Origin: Chromobacterium haemolyticum DSM 19808
Lineage (GTDB): Bacteria > Pseudomonadota > Gammaproteobacteria > Burkholderiales > Chromobacteriaceae
Assembly (NCBI RefSeq): GCF_000711885.1
Contig: NZ_JONK01000001.1
Location: 395,730 to 459,729 of the forward strand
Reading direction: 5' to 3'
DNA length: 64,000 nucleotides
Position 1 is the first letter of the stretch, and each line of letters begins with the position of its first letter. Shown here piece after piece: positions 1 through 9,265 of this stretch. The notes below the pieces were generated by a model. The model was not told the origin of the DNA and searched no databases. It was given only the letters and a program-made list of their open reading frames with translations. The translations under genes were made by a program, and so were the position numbers.

Positions 1-1
1 G

Positions 2-124
2 CTGCGGCGCATCGTATTGGTGACTTCCAACGCGCATCCGGTGTACCGGCCGTTCGGCTTCGCCGCGCTGGAGCATCCGGAACGCTATATGGAGCTGCAC
101 CGGCCGGATGTCTATCAGGGCTAG
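2..124 (+). CDS. GNAT family N-acetyltransferase, C-terminal fragment (5' end outside window)
   Basis: The open frame enters from the left edge and ends at TAG 122-124, giving about 40 residues. The fragment contains NAHPVYRPFGF followed by HPERYMELHRPDVY, the usual end of small GNAT acetyltransferases, where the YxxFGF segment forms the last part of the acetyl-CoA fold. The substrate cannot be told. Its stop codon shares the palindrome CTAG (121-124) with the stop of the convergent SDR gene, so the two coding regions overlap by 4 bp tail to tail. Confidence 0.7.
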   Translation: MRRIVLVTSNAHPVYRPFGFAALEHPERYMELHRPDVYQG

Positions 125-894
125 CCGGCCAGCGCGTCCAGCGACTCCGGCAAGACCTGGCCTCCGTCAACGATCAGGGTCTGGCCGGTGATGAATCCCG
201 CCTCCTTGCTGGCGAAGAACAGCGCGGCGTTGGCGATGTCGTCGACGCTGCCCAGCCGCCGCAGCGGCACCGCCGCGGCCATTTTGTCCAGGTAGTCCTC
301 GCCCAGCTCGCGCAAACCTTCGGTCAGCACATTGCCCGGCAGCACCGCGTTGATGGTGATGTCGTCACGCGCCAGCTCCAGCGCCGCGCTGCGCATGAAG
401 CCCAGTTGCGCCGCCTTGCTGGCGCCGTAATGGCTCCAGCCGGCGTAGCCGGTGACCGGGCCGGTGATGGAGGAGGTCAGGATGACGCGGCCGTATTCAG
501 CTTGACGCAGATAGGGCAGCGCCGCCTGCACGCAGAGGAAGTTGCCGCGCACATTGGTGTGTTGCACCTGGTCCCACTCCTGCGCGCTCATGCTCTCCAG
601 CGGCGCGGAGGGGAATACGCCCGCATTGCAGCACAGCACGTCCAAGCCGTTTTGCGTCGCGGTGTCCGCCATCAGGCGGGCGGCATCCTCGGGGCGGCCC
701 ACGTCGGCGATATGGCCGGACGCGTTCAGGCCTTCGGCGCGCAGGAGGGCCAGCGCGGCGTCCAGCTTGTCCCGGCTGCGGCCGCTGATAGCCACGCGCG
801 CGCCGGCGCGGGCGAAAGCCCAGGCCAGGCCCAGGCCGATGCCGGCGGTGCCGCCGGTGATGAGTACGCTTTTATCCTTAAGCGGGGTCAACAA
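121..894 (-). CDS. SDR family oxidoreductase
   Basis: A 257-residue classical short-chain dehydrogenase/reductase. The N-terminal Rossmann motif TGGTAGIGLG binds NAD(P), the CNAGV motif follows near residue 90, and the catalytic set is Ser in SSITG with YGASK near residues 155-160. The C-terminal GQTLIVDGG is typical of FabG-like members. The substrate is unknown. It lies downstream of a LysR regulator on the same strand, separated by a repeat element (940-1085), so control by that regulator is possible but unproven. Confidence 0.9.
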   Translation of the reverse strand: MLTPLKDKSVLITGGTAGIGLGLAWAFARAGARVAISGRSRDKLDAALALLRAEGLNASGHIADVGRPEDAARLMADTATQNGLDVLCCNAGVFPSAPLESMSAQEWDQVQHTNVRGNFLCVQAALPYLRQAEYGRVILTSSITGPVTGYAGWSHYGASKAAQLGFMRSAALELARDDITINAVLPGNVLTEGLRELGEDYLDKMAAAVPLRRLGSVDDIANAALFFASKEAGFITGQTLIVDGGQVLPESLDALAG

Positions 895-939
895 GGGTAG
901 GTCTCCTTGAACGAGTGAGAAGAGAGGCGATGGCGTTTG

Positions 940-1085
940 TTAGAACCTGTTTTCAATCTGCTGCGCGTCGGCGATACGGTGTTGAAACCCGCTTCGAAAT
1001 GCGGATGTACCACTTGTACATTCCACTTTCTCAGCCGTTTTCGCCTTGTCTCGCCCTTGCTCGCGAGGCTTTGAACAGGCTCTTA
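940..1085 (+). repeat. Intergenic repeat element, copy 1 (full length)
   Basis: About 146 bp. It begins TTAGAACCTGTTTTCAATC and ends GGCTTTGAACAGGCTCTTA, an imperfect terminal inverted repeat. It carries the family core CAGCCGTTTTCGCCTTG. The right end supplies the TAA stop (1083-1085, minus strand) of the LysR gene. Same family as the copies near 15.8, 21.6, 22.1, 39.7, 48.2 and 50.8 kb. No coding capacity is credible. Confidence 0.85.
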
Positions 1086-1982
1086 GCGCAGTTCGGGGTG
1101 GCCGCGCAGCCGCTCCGCCATCAAGTCGATGAAGGTCCGGGTTTTGGCCGAGGCCAGTCTGCCTTCTTGATGCAGGATGTGGATGGGCTGGCTGGCGTCG
1201 TCGTACTCGGCCAGCACCTGTTGCAATTGGCCGGCGGCCAATAGCGGCGCCACTTGGTAAGACAGCAGGCGGGTAAGGCCCAGGCCCGCCACCGCGGCGG
1301 CGATGGCCGCCTCGTTGTTGCTGACGGTGAGCCTGGGCTTGAGACGCACGCTCAGAGGTTTGCCGCCGTCGCTGAAACGCCATTCGTGGCTGGAGCCCAC
1401 GCCGCGAGAGGCGATCAGCGAGTGCCGCTGCAAGTCCGCCGGCGAGCGCGGCGCGCCGCGTTCAGCGAGATAGGCCGGCGCCGCGCAGACCACCCGCCGC
1501 ACTTGGCCTACGCGCAGAGCGTTCAGGTTGGAGTCCGGCAAATCGCCGATGCGGACGGCCACGTCCACGCCTTCTTCCAGAAGGTTGACTACGCGGTCCA
1601 GCAGCAAGGCGTCCACCGTCACCTCGGGATGGCGCAGCAGGTAGTCATTGATCCCAGGCATCACGTAGCGCAGGCCGAACAGCGCCGGCGCGGTGATGGT
1701 CAGCAAGCCGCGCGGCGGCGCGTTGCCGCCGGAGGCCGCTTCGTCGGCCTCGTCCGCCGCGGCGATCACACGGCGAGCGTCTTCCAGATAGCGCTGGCCG
1801 GCCTCGGTAACGCGCACATGCCGCGTGCTGCGGTTGAGCAGGCGGGCTTGCAGCCGCGCCTCCAACGCCGCCACCGCGCGCGTAGCCGCCGGCGGCGACA
1901 TGCCCAGTTTACGCGCCGCGCCGGCGAAGCTTTCCGCTTCCGCCACCGCGATGAATACAGTCATCAAATGCAATCGATCCAT
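1083..1982 (-). CDS. LysR family transcriptional regulator
   Basis: A 299-residue LysR-type regulator. A winged helix-turn-helix occupies residues 1-60 (MTVFIAVAEAESFAGAARKLGMS then AVAALEARL), followed by a periplasmic-binding-protein-like effector domain. The N-terminus resembles the AaeR/DmlR-type subgroup. It is transcribed away from the osmoprotectant transporter operon and toward the SDR gene. Either neighbour could be its target. The stop codon lies at the end of a repeat element. Confidence 0.9.
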   Translation of the reverse strand: MDRLHLMTVFIAVAEAESFAGAARKLGMSPPAATRAVAALEARLQARLLNRSTRHVRVTEAGQRYLEDARRVIAAADEADEAASGGNAPPRGLLTITAPALFGLRYVMPGINDYLLRHPEVTVDALLLDRVVNLLEEGVDVAVRIGDLPDSNLNALRVGQVRRVVCAAPAYLAERGAPRSPADLQRHSLIASRGVGSSHEWRFSDGGKPLSVRLKPRLTVSNNEAAIAAAVAGLGLTRLLSYQVAPLLAAGQLQQVLAEYDDASQPIHILHQEGRLASAKTRTFIDLMAERLRGHPELR

Positions 1983-2214
1983 ATTTTTTGCCGTGATTGT
2001 TGCAACGGACGAAACAGCGCATTCTGGCTTCGGGGCCGGGCGGCGGCAAGTGGCCGTTGGGACGGCGCGGGCGGCCCCAACGCGCGCGTACCTTATAGGG
2101 CTGGGCGAAGGAGAGCGGCCGAATTATCTATTTTGTTTGATGTGAACAAAAAGAAAGATTGCTTTTTCAATGCTTTGCCCTTGCTCTTTAAGTATTGTCG
2201 TGAACATTAGAAAA

Positions 2215-2245
2215 TTTGCATGTTCGATGCAAACAGTGTTATAAC
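2215..2245 (+). promoter_or_regulatory. Putative sigma70 promoter with overlapping dyad, osmoprotectant ABC operon
   Basis: TTGCAT (2216-2221) and TATAAC (2240-2245) are spaced by 18 bp. A perfect inverted repeat, TTTGCAT-GTTCG-ATGCAAA (2215-2233), covers the -35 box and looks like an operator. The surrounding 2120-2270 is clearly AT-richer than the genes. The roughly 190-nt leader downstream contains a 7-bp stem hairpin at 2287-2307. The rest of 1983-2440 shows no gene. Assignment to the operon is inferred from position only. Confidence 0.45.
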
Positions 2246-2440
2246 TTATTAGGTTTTTCATCAGGCGCACACCGCGCCACTCAAAATCGACGGTTTCGCG
2301 CCGTCGAGCCTCGCGTTTAAACGCACCTCATGTCCGGCCCGCGCCGGATGTCTATTTACTGGCAGCTCTCTAGTTGTCGCGATCATTACAGCGGATCGCC
2401 GTGGCCTTGCCGGCCATTGCTTTCGCCAAGGAGGACGCAG

Positions 2441-3157
2441 ATGCACAAAAGAGCGTTTAGCAAGCGCAGCATGATCGGGCTGATCCTGGTCGCCGTAGCG
2501 GCGGCGGGATTGATTTACGGTGTAAGCCCAGCCGTATGGACCGAGTACCGGGAAGATCTGATCTACCTGGGCCGGCAACATCTTTATCTGGTGGGCGTCT
2601 CCATGGCGCTGGCCCTGGCCGTGGGCTTGCCCAGCGGCGTGTTGCTCAGCCGCCAGCGGCTGCGGGGCAGCGCCGAGCACTGGATGCAGATTTTCAATAT
2701 CGGCAACACGTTGCCGCCCATGGCGGTGTTGGCGCTGGCGATGGCCCTAATCGGCATCGGCGACGCGCCGGCCATCGTGGCGCTGTTCCTGGCGTCGTTG
2801 CTGCCCATTGTGCGCAACACCTACGCCGGCCTGGCCGGCCTGCAGCCGGCGCTGCTGGAAGCCGCCGACGCGCTGGGCATGACCCCGCGTCAACGGTTGT
2901 GGCGGGTGGAACTGCCCAACGCCTTGCCGGTGATACTGACCGGCGTGCGGGTGGCGCTGGCCTTGAACGTCGGCACCGCGCCGCTGGCCTTCCTGATTGG
3001 CGCCAGCAGCTACGGCGAGCTGATCTTCCCCGGCATCTATCTGAACAACCATACCGCGCTGCTGCTGGGCGCCGGCGGCACCGCGCTGATCGCGCTGACG
3101 CTGGACATGACGCTGGCCGGTCTGGGCCGTCTGGCCGCCGCCCGCGGCCTGGCCTGA
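2441..3157 (+). CDS. Osmoprotectant (glycine betaine/choline type) ABC transporter permease
   Basis: A 238-residue inner-membrane permease of the OpuB/OsmU/YehY family. It has several hydrophobic segments and the cytoplasmic EAA loop [15 protein letters not shown] near residues 140-155, which docks on the ATPase. The start at 2441 is chosen because AAGGAGG lies 6 nt upstream. A longer frame from 2330 has no such site and a non-hydrophobic, arginine-rich extension. First gene of a four-gene operon: permease, binding protein, permease, ATPase. Confidence 0.88.
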   Translation: MHKRAFSKRSMIGLILVAVAAAGLIYGVSPAVWTEYREDLIYLGRQHLYLVGVSMALALAVGLPSGVLLSRQRLRGSAEHWMQIFNIGNTLPPMAVLALAMALIGIGDAPAIVALFLASLLPIVRNTYAGLAGLQPALLEAADALGMTPRQRLWRVELPNALPVILTGVRVALALNVGTAPLAFLIGASSYGELIFPGIYLNNHTALLLGAGGTALIALTLDMTLAGLGRLAAARGLA

Positions 3158-3210
3158 TTCGAATACCCCCCTGTCGCCCGTTCCGGCGGGCGCTCGCACG
3201 GAGGACATCT

Positions 3211-4131
3211 ATGACACAAGCACTTTTCTTCTCGCCCTGGCGCAAGCTGGCGCGCCGCGCGCTGACGCTGGCGGCCTTGCTGAGCGCCGCGCCGGCCTTT
3301 GCCGCCGGCCTAGTGTTGGGCAGCAAGAACTTCACCGAACAGCACCTGCTGTCCGATATCACCACGCAGTATCTGGGCAGCAAGGGTTACCAGGTCACGC
3401 AAAAGGCGGACCTGGCGACGGTGATCCTGCGCAACGCGCTGGAGAACCGCCAACTGGATCTGGTGTGGGACTACACCGGCACCGGCCTGATCATTCATCA
3501 CGGCATCCAGAAGAAAATGAGCAACGAGGAGGCTTACGCCACGGTCAAGAAGCTGGACGAGCCCCTGGGGTTGATCTGGCTGAACCCGGCTCCGCTCAAC
3601 AACACTTACGCGCTGGCGATGAAACGCGAGCGCGCCGAGGCCGAGGGCGTGCGCACGCTGTCCGATCTGGCACGGCGGGTCAATGAAAACAACGGCGGCT
3701 CCAAGCGCTGGCAGTTGGGTTTCGACATGGAGTTCGCCGGACGTCCTGACGGCCTCAAGCCGATGCAGCAGCTCTACGGCATGGAGTTGAGCCGTCCGCA
3801 AATCCGCCAGATGGATCCGGGCCTGGTGTACAACGCCATCCGCGACGGCTTCGTCGACGCCGGCCTGGTCTACACCACCGACGGCCGCGTAAAGGGCTTT
3901 GATCTGGTGGTGCTGCAGGACGACATGGGTTATTTCCCGGCCTACGCCGCCACGCCGGTGGTGCGCCGCGACACGCTGGAGCGCAATCCCGGCCTCGCCG
4001 ACGAACTGAACAAGCTGGCGGCGTTGCTGGACAACGACACCATGTCCGAGCTCAACGCCAAGGTGGACATCGAACACCGTCCGGTGAAGGAAGTCGCCAG
4101 CGAGTTCCTGCGCCAGCGCGGCCTGATCTGA
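3211..4131 (+). CDS. Osmoprotectant ABC transporter periplasmic substrate-binding protein
   Basis: A 306-residue OpuAC/ProX-type binding protein. A signal peptide covers residues 1-31 (arginine-rich n-region, alanine-rich h-region, cleavage after AFA). The mature start [17 protein letters not shown] and [10 protein letters not shown] near residue 90 are hallmarks of the OpuBC/OsmX/YehZ group that binds quaternary amines. GGAGG precedes the ATG. It delivers ligand to the permeases encoded on both sides. The exact ligand (glycine betaine, choline, carnitine) cannot be read from sequence. Confidence 0.88.
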   Translation: MTQALFFSPWRKLARRALTLAALLSAAPAFAAGLVLGSKNFTEQHLLSDITTQYLGSKGYQVTQKADLATVILRNALENRQLDLVWDYTGTGLIIHHGIQKKMSNEEAYATVKKLDEPLGLIWLNPAPLNNTYALAMKRERAEAEGVRTLSDLARRVNENNGGSKRWQLGFDMEFAGRPDGLKPMQQLYGMELSRPQIRQMDPGLVYNAIRDGFVDAGLVYTTDGRVKGFDLVVLQDDMGYFPAYAATPVVRRDTLERNPGLADELNKLAALLDNDTMSELNAKVDIEHRPVKEVASEFLRQRGLI

Positions 4132-4141
4132 AGGAGGCCGC

Positions 4142-4801
4142 ATGGAAACCCTATTGCAAACCTGCCAGTTCATCTGGCAAAACCTGCCGCAAATCGCGAT
4201 TTTGGCCGAGCAGCACCTGAGACTGGTGGGCATCGCCGTTGGGCTGGCGGTGCTGCTGGGCGTGCCTTTGGGCGTGCTGATCGTGCGCTTCCAGGCGCTG
4301 GCCGGTCTGGTGCTGGGCCTGGCCACCGTGGTGCTGACCATTCCGGCCATCGCCTTGTTCGGCTTGATGGTGCCGCTGTTTTCCATGATCGGGCAGGGCA
4401 TCGGCGCGGTGCCGGCCATCACCGCCGCCTTCCTGTATTCCCTGTTGCCCATCGTGCGCAACACCCATACCGCGCTGACGCATCTTGAACCCGGCGTGCG
4501 CGAGGCCGGCCGCGGCCTGGGGCTGACCTTCTGGCAGCGCTTGCGCTGGGTGGAACTGCCGCTGGCCACGCCGCTGATCTTTGCCGGCATCCGCACCGCG
4601 GTGGTGCTGAACATCGGCGTGATGGCGATAGCCGCCATCGTCGGCGCCGGCGGCTTGGGCACTCTGATATTGCACGGCATCAGCCAGAGCGACATTCGCA
4701 AGCTGATTGCCGGCGCGGTGGCGGTGAGCGTGCTCGCCGTCGCGATGGATTGGTTGTTGCTGCGCGCTCAGCGCGCGCTGACCCCGAAAGGAATTCGTTG
4801 A
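4142..4801 (+). CDS. Osmoprotectant ABC transporter permease, second subunit
   Basis: A 219-residue hydrophobic permease with the EAA loop EAGRGLGLTFWQRLRWVELP near residues 120-140, the partner of the permease at 2441-3157. AAGGAGG lies just upstream of the ATG. The TGA stop overlaps the ATG of the ATPase gene by one base (TGATG at 4799-4803), indicating translational coupling. OpuBD/OsmY-like in family terms. Confidence 0.88.
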   Translation: METLLQTCQFIWQNLPQIAILAEQHLRLVGIAVGLAVLLGVPLGVLIVRFQALAGLVLGLATVVLTIPAIALFGLMVPLFSMIGQGIGAVPAITAAFLYSLLPIVRNTHTALTHLEPGVREAGRGLGLTFWQRLRWVELPLATPLIFAGIRTAVVLNIGVMAIAAIVGAGGLGTLILHGISQSDIRKLIAGAVAVSVLAVAMDWLLLRAQRALTPKGIR

Positions 4802-5949
4802 TGATTGAACTGCAAAACCTCTGCAAGCAATTTACCCAGAAAAACGGCCAGGTCTTCCAGGCGGTGGACAATGTCAATCTGCATGTGCCGGAAGGCGAGA
4901 TCTGCGTGTTGTTGGGCCCGTCCGGCTGCGGCAAGACCACCACGATGAAAATGATCAACCGCTTGATCGAACCCACGTCCGGCAAGGTCTTGATCAACGG
5001 CGAGGACACCGCCGGCATCGACAGCGTGACGCTGCGCCGCCAGATCGGCTACGTGATCCAGCAAATCGGCCTGTTCCCCAATATGACCATTGAGGACAAC
5101 ATCACCGTGGTGCCGCGGATGCTGGGCTGGGACAAGAAGCGCTGCCGCGAGCGCGCGCGCGAACTGATGAGTATGGTGGCCCTGGATCCCAACCGCTTCC
5201 TGCAGCGTTATCCGCGCGAGATGTCCGGCGGCCAGCAACAGCGCATCGGCGTGATCCGCGCGCTGGCGGCCGACGCGCCGGTCTTGCTGATGGACGAACC
5301 CTTTGGCGCGGTGGACCCGATCAACCGTGAGCAGATCCAGAACGAGTTCCTGCAAATGCAGCGGCAGTTGGGCAAGACCGTGATGCTGGTCAGCCACGAT
5401 ATCGACGAAGCGATCAAGCTGGGAGACCGCATCGCGGTGTTCCGTCAGGGCCGCATGGTGCAGTGCGCCGGCTCCGACGAGATTCTGGCGCGTCCCGCGG
5501 ACGATTTCGTCGCCAGCTTCGTTGGCCAGGACCGCACGCTCAAGCGCCTGCTGCTGGTGCAGGCCGGCGAAGTGGCCGATCAGCAGGAAACGCTGACCGC
5601 GCGTCTGGATACGCCGCTGGCGGCCGCTTACGCCCTGATGGACGACAATGACCTGTTGCATTTGACCGTGGTGGACGAAGACGGCCAGCCGCTGGGCTTT
5701 GTCCGTCGCCGCGACGCGCGCGGCGCGGACGGCGTGTGCGCGGACAAGATCAAGCCGGTGAGCGTGACCGCGGCGGCGGGTGAGAACCTGCGCGTGGTGC
5801 TGTCCCGCTTGTACGAGCACAACCTGACCTGGATGCCGGTGCTGGACGGGGACGGCCGCTATAACGGCGAAGTGTCGCAAGACTACATTGCCGGCTATTT
5901 GAATTCGGGCCGCACCTCGGCGCGCGGCGCGCGTCAGACAGCCCGCTGA
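4801..5949 (+). CDS. Osmoprotectant ABC transporter ATP-binding protein with CBS domains
   Basis: A 382-residue ATPase: Walker A GPSGCGKTT (near residue 38), signature MSGGQQQR, Walker B VLLMDEPFGAVD, H-loop VSHDIDEA. The last 120 residues form a CBS pair, the module that in OpuA-type transporters senses ionic strength. The start at 4801 is preferred over a longer frame because it begins the canonical MIELQNLCKQF strand and overlaps the permease stop. Last gene of the operon. Confidence 0.9.
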   Translation: MIELQNLCKQFTQKNGQVFQAVDNVNLHVPEGEICVLLGPSGCGKTTTMKMINRLIEPTSGKVLINGEDTAGIDSVTLRRQIGYVIQQIGLFPNMTIEDNITVVPRMLGWDKKRCRERARELMSMVALDPNRFLQRYPREMSGGQQQRIGVIRALAADAPVLLMDEPFGAVDPINREQIQNEFLQMQRQLGKTVMLVSHDIDEAIKLGDRIAVFRQGRMVQCAGSDEILARPADDFVASFVGQDRTLKRLLLVQAGEVADQQETLTARLDTPLAAAYALMDDNDLLHLTVVDEDGQPLGFVRRRDARGADGVCADKIKPVSVTAAAGENLRVVLSRLYEHNLTWMPVLDGDGRYNGEVSQDYIAGYLNSGRTSARGARQTAR

Positions 5950-5966
5950 CGCGGGCGGGCGGAGAG

Positions 5967-6203
5967 TCAGACCGACGGCTCTCCGTCCGTCGGGTCCGCT
6001 TCCCGCACGTGGGTCAGTAAATCGCCTGGCTGGCAGCCCAACTGCCGGCACAGCGCGTCCAGCGTATCCAGGCGCAGGCTTTTGACTTTGCCCAGTTTCA
6101 GTAGCGACAGATTATGCGGCGTGATGTCGATGGCCCGCGCCAGATCCTTGGATTTGATCTTGCGTTGCGCCAGCATGATGTCCAGCGTGATCACAATAGC
6201 CAT
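5967..6203 (-). CDS. Small Xre/Cro-type HTH regulator (YozG-like)
   Basis: A 78-residue protein that is almost entirely a helix-turn-helix (KSKDLARAIDITPHNLSLLKLG, then LDTLDALCRQLGCQPGDLL). This pattern is the YozG-like/HTH_26 class. GGGGAG lies upstream of the ATG. Such genes are often paired with a DUF2975 membrane protein, which is absent here. It converges on the transporter operon with an 18-bp gap. Its target is unknown. Confidence 0.8.
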   Translation of the reverse strand: MAIVITLDIMLAQRKIKSKDLARAIDITPHNLSLLKLGKVKSLRLDTLDALCRQLGCQPGDLLTHVREADPTDGEPSV

Positions 6204-6635
6204 GCCGGTCTCCCCAGGGCTTGTAATGTCTTTTCCAACAGCGGCTTATCAGGCTTATGGGGGAAAACATACTCCGCTACGCCGCTTCATGGCAATGCGG
6301 ACGGTTGCGCTTGCGCTGAGTAGTTTTACCCATGGGCAAGCGGGGTGGCCGGTCCTATGTTGGTAAGGCGGTGTTGCATATCCACTGCGCCCGGAATATG
6401 GGCGGATGCGGCCAAATCATCGTCATGCGGTAATTAATCATTGTTTTTGTCTGTTTGCGTGAAAACCGGTGGATTCACGCGCGGGCCGGCTGCTCGCCGC
6501 GCTTGTCTAACCCGATTCCGGCTCCTTATAGTGATGGCCATGCAGATGTTCAGCGCCGCGGCGACAGCGGACAAAGAGGGGGCTCTTGGCATTTTTTGCG
6601 GCATATGGCCGCGCAGGAAGTGGAGGACGCGGACC
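6204..6635 (+). other. Intergenic region, no gene seen
   Basis: 432 bp between the divergent HTH and NADAR genes. It must hold both promoters. No ORF with a ribosome-binding site, no strong hairpin and no repeat-family copy was recognised. A short AT-rich patch lies at 6430-6455. Confidence 0.4.
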
Positions 6636-7184
6636 ATGGCGATCCGGACAGTAAGTGAGTTGCGCAAGCGGGCTGCGGCCGGCGAAACCCTGGATTTTCT
6701 GTTTTTCTGGGGGCATAGACCTAAACATGAACACAGTGTTTGCAAGAGCTGTTTGAGTCAGTGGTTCCCCGCTGGTTTTGAACTTGACGGAGTGGGGTAT
6801 GCCAGCGCCGAGCATTACATGATGGCGGAAAAAGCGCGTTTGTTCGAAGACGGGGAGATTCGGAGCAGGATACTGGCCGCGGCCACGCCGGCCGAGGCCA
6901 AGGCCTTGGGACGCCAAGTGCGGGGCTTCGACAGCGCCTTGTGGCGGCAGTGCAGCTGCGAGGTGGTGATGCGGGGCAATCTGGCCAAGTTCGTGCAAAA
7001 CCCGGCGCTGGGGGACTTTCTGCGCGGCACCGGCGACGCCATTCTGGTAGAGGCCAGCCCGGTGGACTGCGTCTGGGGCATAGGCTGGGCCGAGGACGAC
7101 CCGCAGGCCAGTCTGCCGGACATGTGGGACGGCAGCAATCTGTTGGGCTTTGTGCTGATGGAAGTGCGCGAGCGCTTGCGCTAG
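6636..7184 (+). CDS. NADAR family (YbiA-like) N-glycosidase
   Basis: 182 residues, a little longer than E. coli YbiA. Diagnostic motifs are LFFWGHRPK, SAEHYMMAEKARLF, GNLAKFVQNP, WGIGWAEDDP and the terminal NLLGFVLMEVRE. Family members cleave N-glycosidic bonds of ADP-ribosyl adducts or of riboflavin-pathway intermediates. The start at 6636 is chosen because GGAGG lies about 10 nt upstream and the protein then begins at a family-like position; a longer frame from 6441 has no support. A strong terminator follows 17 bp after the stop. Confidence 0.85.
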   Translation: MAIRTVSELRKRAAAGETLDFLFFWGHRPKHEHSVCKSCLSQWFPAGFELDGVGYASAEHYMMAEKARLFEDGEIRSRILAAATPAEAKALGRQVRGFDSALWRQCSCEVVMRGNLAKFVQNPALGDFLRGTGDAILVEASPVDCVWGIGWAEDDPQASLPDMWDGSNLLGFVLMEVRERLR

Positions 7185-7201
7185 CGCCGGCGGCTAACAA
7201 G

Positions 7202-7235
7202 AAAAACCCCCTGTCGGTTTCGACAGGGGGTTTTT
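7202..7235. terminator. Bidirectional intrinsic terminator
   Basis: A perfect 15-bp inverted repeat (7202-7216 and 7221-7235) around the loop GTTT, with the A-tract on one side and T-tract on the other. It serves both the NADAR gene and the convergent fbp gene. Confidence 0.9.
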
Positions 7236-7248
7236 GTTTGGCGCGCGC

Positions 7249-8256
7249 TTACCGCTGTTCGGCGTGGTAGGCGGTGACGCGTTCCACTTCTTCCTTGGAG
7301 CCCAGGAACACCGCCACCCGCTCGTGCAGCTTCTGAGGCTGGATGTCCATGATGCGCTGATGGCCGTTGGTGGCCGCGCCGCCGGCCTGTTCCACCACGA
7401 AGGCCATCGGGTTGCCTTCGTACATCAGGCGCAGCTTGCCGGCCTGATCCGGGGTGCGCGCGTCGCGCGGGTACATGAAGATGCCGCCGCGGGTCAGGAT
7501 GCGATGCACCTCGGCCACCATGGACGCCACCCAGCGCATATTGAAATCGCGGCCGCGCGGTCCGGTGCTGCCGGCCAGCAGTTCGTCTACATAGCGTTTC
7601 ACCGGCGCGTCCCAGTGACGCATATTGGACATGTTGATGGCGAATTCGCCGGTGCTTTCCGGCACTTTCATGTCCGGGTGAGTCAGCACGAAAGAGCCCT
7701 GTTCGCGGTCCAGCGTGAAGCCGTGGACGCCGCTGCCGAAGGTCAGCACCAATAGAGTTTGCGGGCCGTACACGGTGTAGCCGGCGGCCACTTGCTCAGT
7801 GCCGGGCTGAAGGAAGGCGCTCTCGGTGGCGTGGTCGATGCCCTGGGGGCAGCGCAGGATGGAGAAGATGGTGCCCACCGAGATGTTGACGTCGATGTTG
7901 GATGAGCCGTCCAGCGGATCGAACATCAACAGGTACTCGCCCTTCGGGTATTCGCCGGGGATGTGGTAAGGCAGCTCCATTTCCTCGGAGGCCATCGCCG
8001 CCAGGCTGCCGCCCCATTCATTGGCGTCCAGCAGGTAGTCGTTGGCGATCACGTCCAGCTTTTTCTGCGCCTCGCCCTGTATGTTGCCGGTGCCGGCTTC
8101 GCCCAGCACGTCGGCCAGCGCGCCCTTGTTTACCGAATAGCTGATGGCCTTGCAGGCGCGGCCAACGGTTTCGATCAGCAGGCGCAGCTCGGGCGGCAGC
8201 GTGCCGGCCTTGCGTTGCTGTTCGATCAAAAAGCGGGAGAGGGTGATGCGGCTCAT
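7249..8256 (-). CDS. fbp: Class I fructose-1,6-bisphosphatase
   Basis: 335 residues. Hydrolyses fructose 1,6-bisphosphate to fructose 6-phosphate in gluconeogenesis. The metal-binding motif [11 protein letters not shown] is near residue 110 and the phosphate-site segment [11 protein letters not shown] near 245, as in class I enzymes. The start at 8256 is chosen because AAGGA precedes it and [15 protein letters not shown] is the usual N-terminus; a 60-residue longer frame has no support. Monocistronic, with a terminator 14 bp after the stop. Confidence 0.95.
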   Translation of the reverse strand: MSRITLSRFLIEQQRKAGTLPPELRLLIETVGRACKAISYSVNKGALADVLGEAGTGNIQGEAQKKLDVIANDYLLDANEWGGSLAAMASEEMELPYHIPGEYPKGEYLLMFDPLDGSSNIDVNISVGTIFSILRCPQGIDHATESAFLQPGTEQVAAGYTVYGPQTLLVLTFGSGVHGFTLDREQGSFVLTHPDMKVPESTGEFAINMSNMRHWDAPVKRYVDELLAGSTGPRGRDFNMRWVASMVAEVHRILTRGGIFMYPRDARTPDQAGKLRLMYEGNPMAFVVEQAGGAATNGHQRIMDIQPQKLHERVAVFLGSKEEVERVTAYHAEQR

Positions 8257-8454
8257 GGCAATCCTTAGCTTTGGGTGGGTGCGCGAAACAAATGCTCGAT
8301 ATGCCGGCTGCGCCGGCTTGACCGCCATATTATAACGGATAAGCGTCTTGCGGTCGTCATGCCCCTGGCGGCGCGGCGGGGGCGGAAATGGCCGGCAGGC
8401 GACGCGTGAAACGGCTATGAATAAAATCGGGTTCACGCGGTACGGGGAAAGATC

Positions 8455-9228
8455 ATGGCTAAAGGTTTATTGGCGCTGCTATTGCTGCTGGCGGCATGGC
8501 AGGCGCGGGCGATCACCATTTACACCGAAGACTGGCCTCCCATCACTTTCCAACACAACGGCGTGCCGGACGGCATGGCGGTGGAAGTGGTGCGTGAAAT
8601 CCAGGCGCGGATGCACGACAACAGCGCCATTGACGTGGTGCCCTGGGCGCGCGGCTATAAGGAGTTGCTGACTACGCCGGGGGTGATGCTGTTCACCGTG
8701 GGGCGCAACGACACACGGGAGAAGCAGATGACGCTGCTGGGGCCCATCGCCATTTCTCAGACCGTGTTGCTGGCGCGAAAGGGCGAAGCGGCCGGCTTGC
8801 TGGCCTTGGGCAACGGCATCTATCACCGGCCGGTGGGCGCTTACCGCGGCAGCATTTTCGCCGACGCGGCGATTGCGGCCGGTTTTGTGGAGGTGGACCT
8901 GGCGCCTACCCCGCAGATCACCGCGCAGAAGCTGCTGGTGGGCCGCTACGATATGTGGTCGGAAGGCGGGTTTGTCGTCGCATCGGTACTGAAAGACATC
9001 CATCAGCCGCCGGAAGCGGTGGAAGTGGTGCGAGTGCTGGAAACGCTGGAGTTGTATCTGGCGTTTTCCCGCGGCACATCGGCGGCGGAGGTGAAGCGCT
9101 GGCAGACCGCGTTCAGCGCCGTCAAGAAAGACGGGAGCTTTAAACGCATCTACAACAAATGGCTGCCGCGCGACGTTGCGCCTATGGATGTCAAACTGAT
9201 TGGCCTGCAGCCTGGTTCCGGGCGTTGA
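8455..9228 (+). CDS. Periplasmic solute-binding protein family 3 (amino-acid type)
   Basis: 257 residues. The signal peptide is [19 protein letters not shown], and the mature protein starts [28 protein letters not shown] and the C-terminal [12 protein letters not shown] are typical of the SBP_bac_3 fold. No permease or ATPase gene is next to it, so it may be an orphan binding protein or have another periplasmic role. GGGGAAAG precedes the ATG. It converges on a LysR gene across a short repeat remnant. Confidence 0.8.
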   Translation: MAKGLLALLLLLAAWQARAITIYTEDWPPITFQHNGVPDGMAVEVVREIQARMHDNSAIDVVPWARGYKELLTTPGVMLFTVGRNDTREKQMTLLGPIAISQTVLLARKGEAAGLLALGNGIYHRPVGAYRGSIFADAAIAAGFVEVDLAPTPQITAQKLLVGRYDMWSEGGFVVASVLKDIHQPPEAVEVVRVLETLELYLAFSRGTSAAEVKRWQTAFSAVKKDGSFKRIYNKWLPRDVAPMDVKLIGLQPGSGR

Positions 9229-9265
9229 TCTCGTTCATGCTGGCGCGGCTTTGAACATGCGTTCA
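9226..9265. repeat. Intergenic repeat element, short degenerate copy spanning two stop codons
   Basis: The sequence aligns by eye with the 44-bp short form at 25698-25741, sharing GTTCA near the left end and GGCTTTGAACA near the right. It fills the gap between the convergent genes, its ends being the TGA of the solute-binding gene (9226-9228) and the TGA of the LysR gene (9263-9265, minus). The match is imperfect. Confidence 0.45.
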
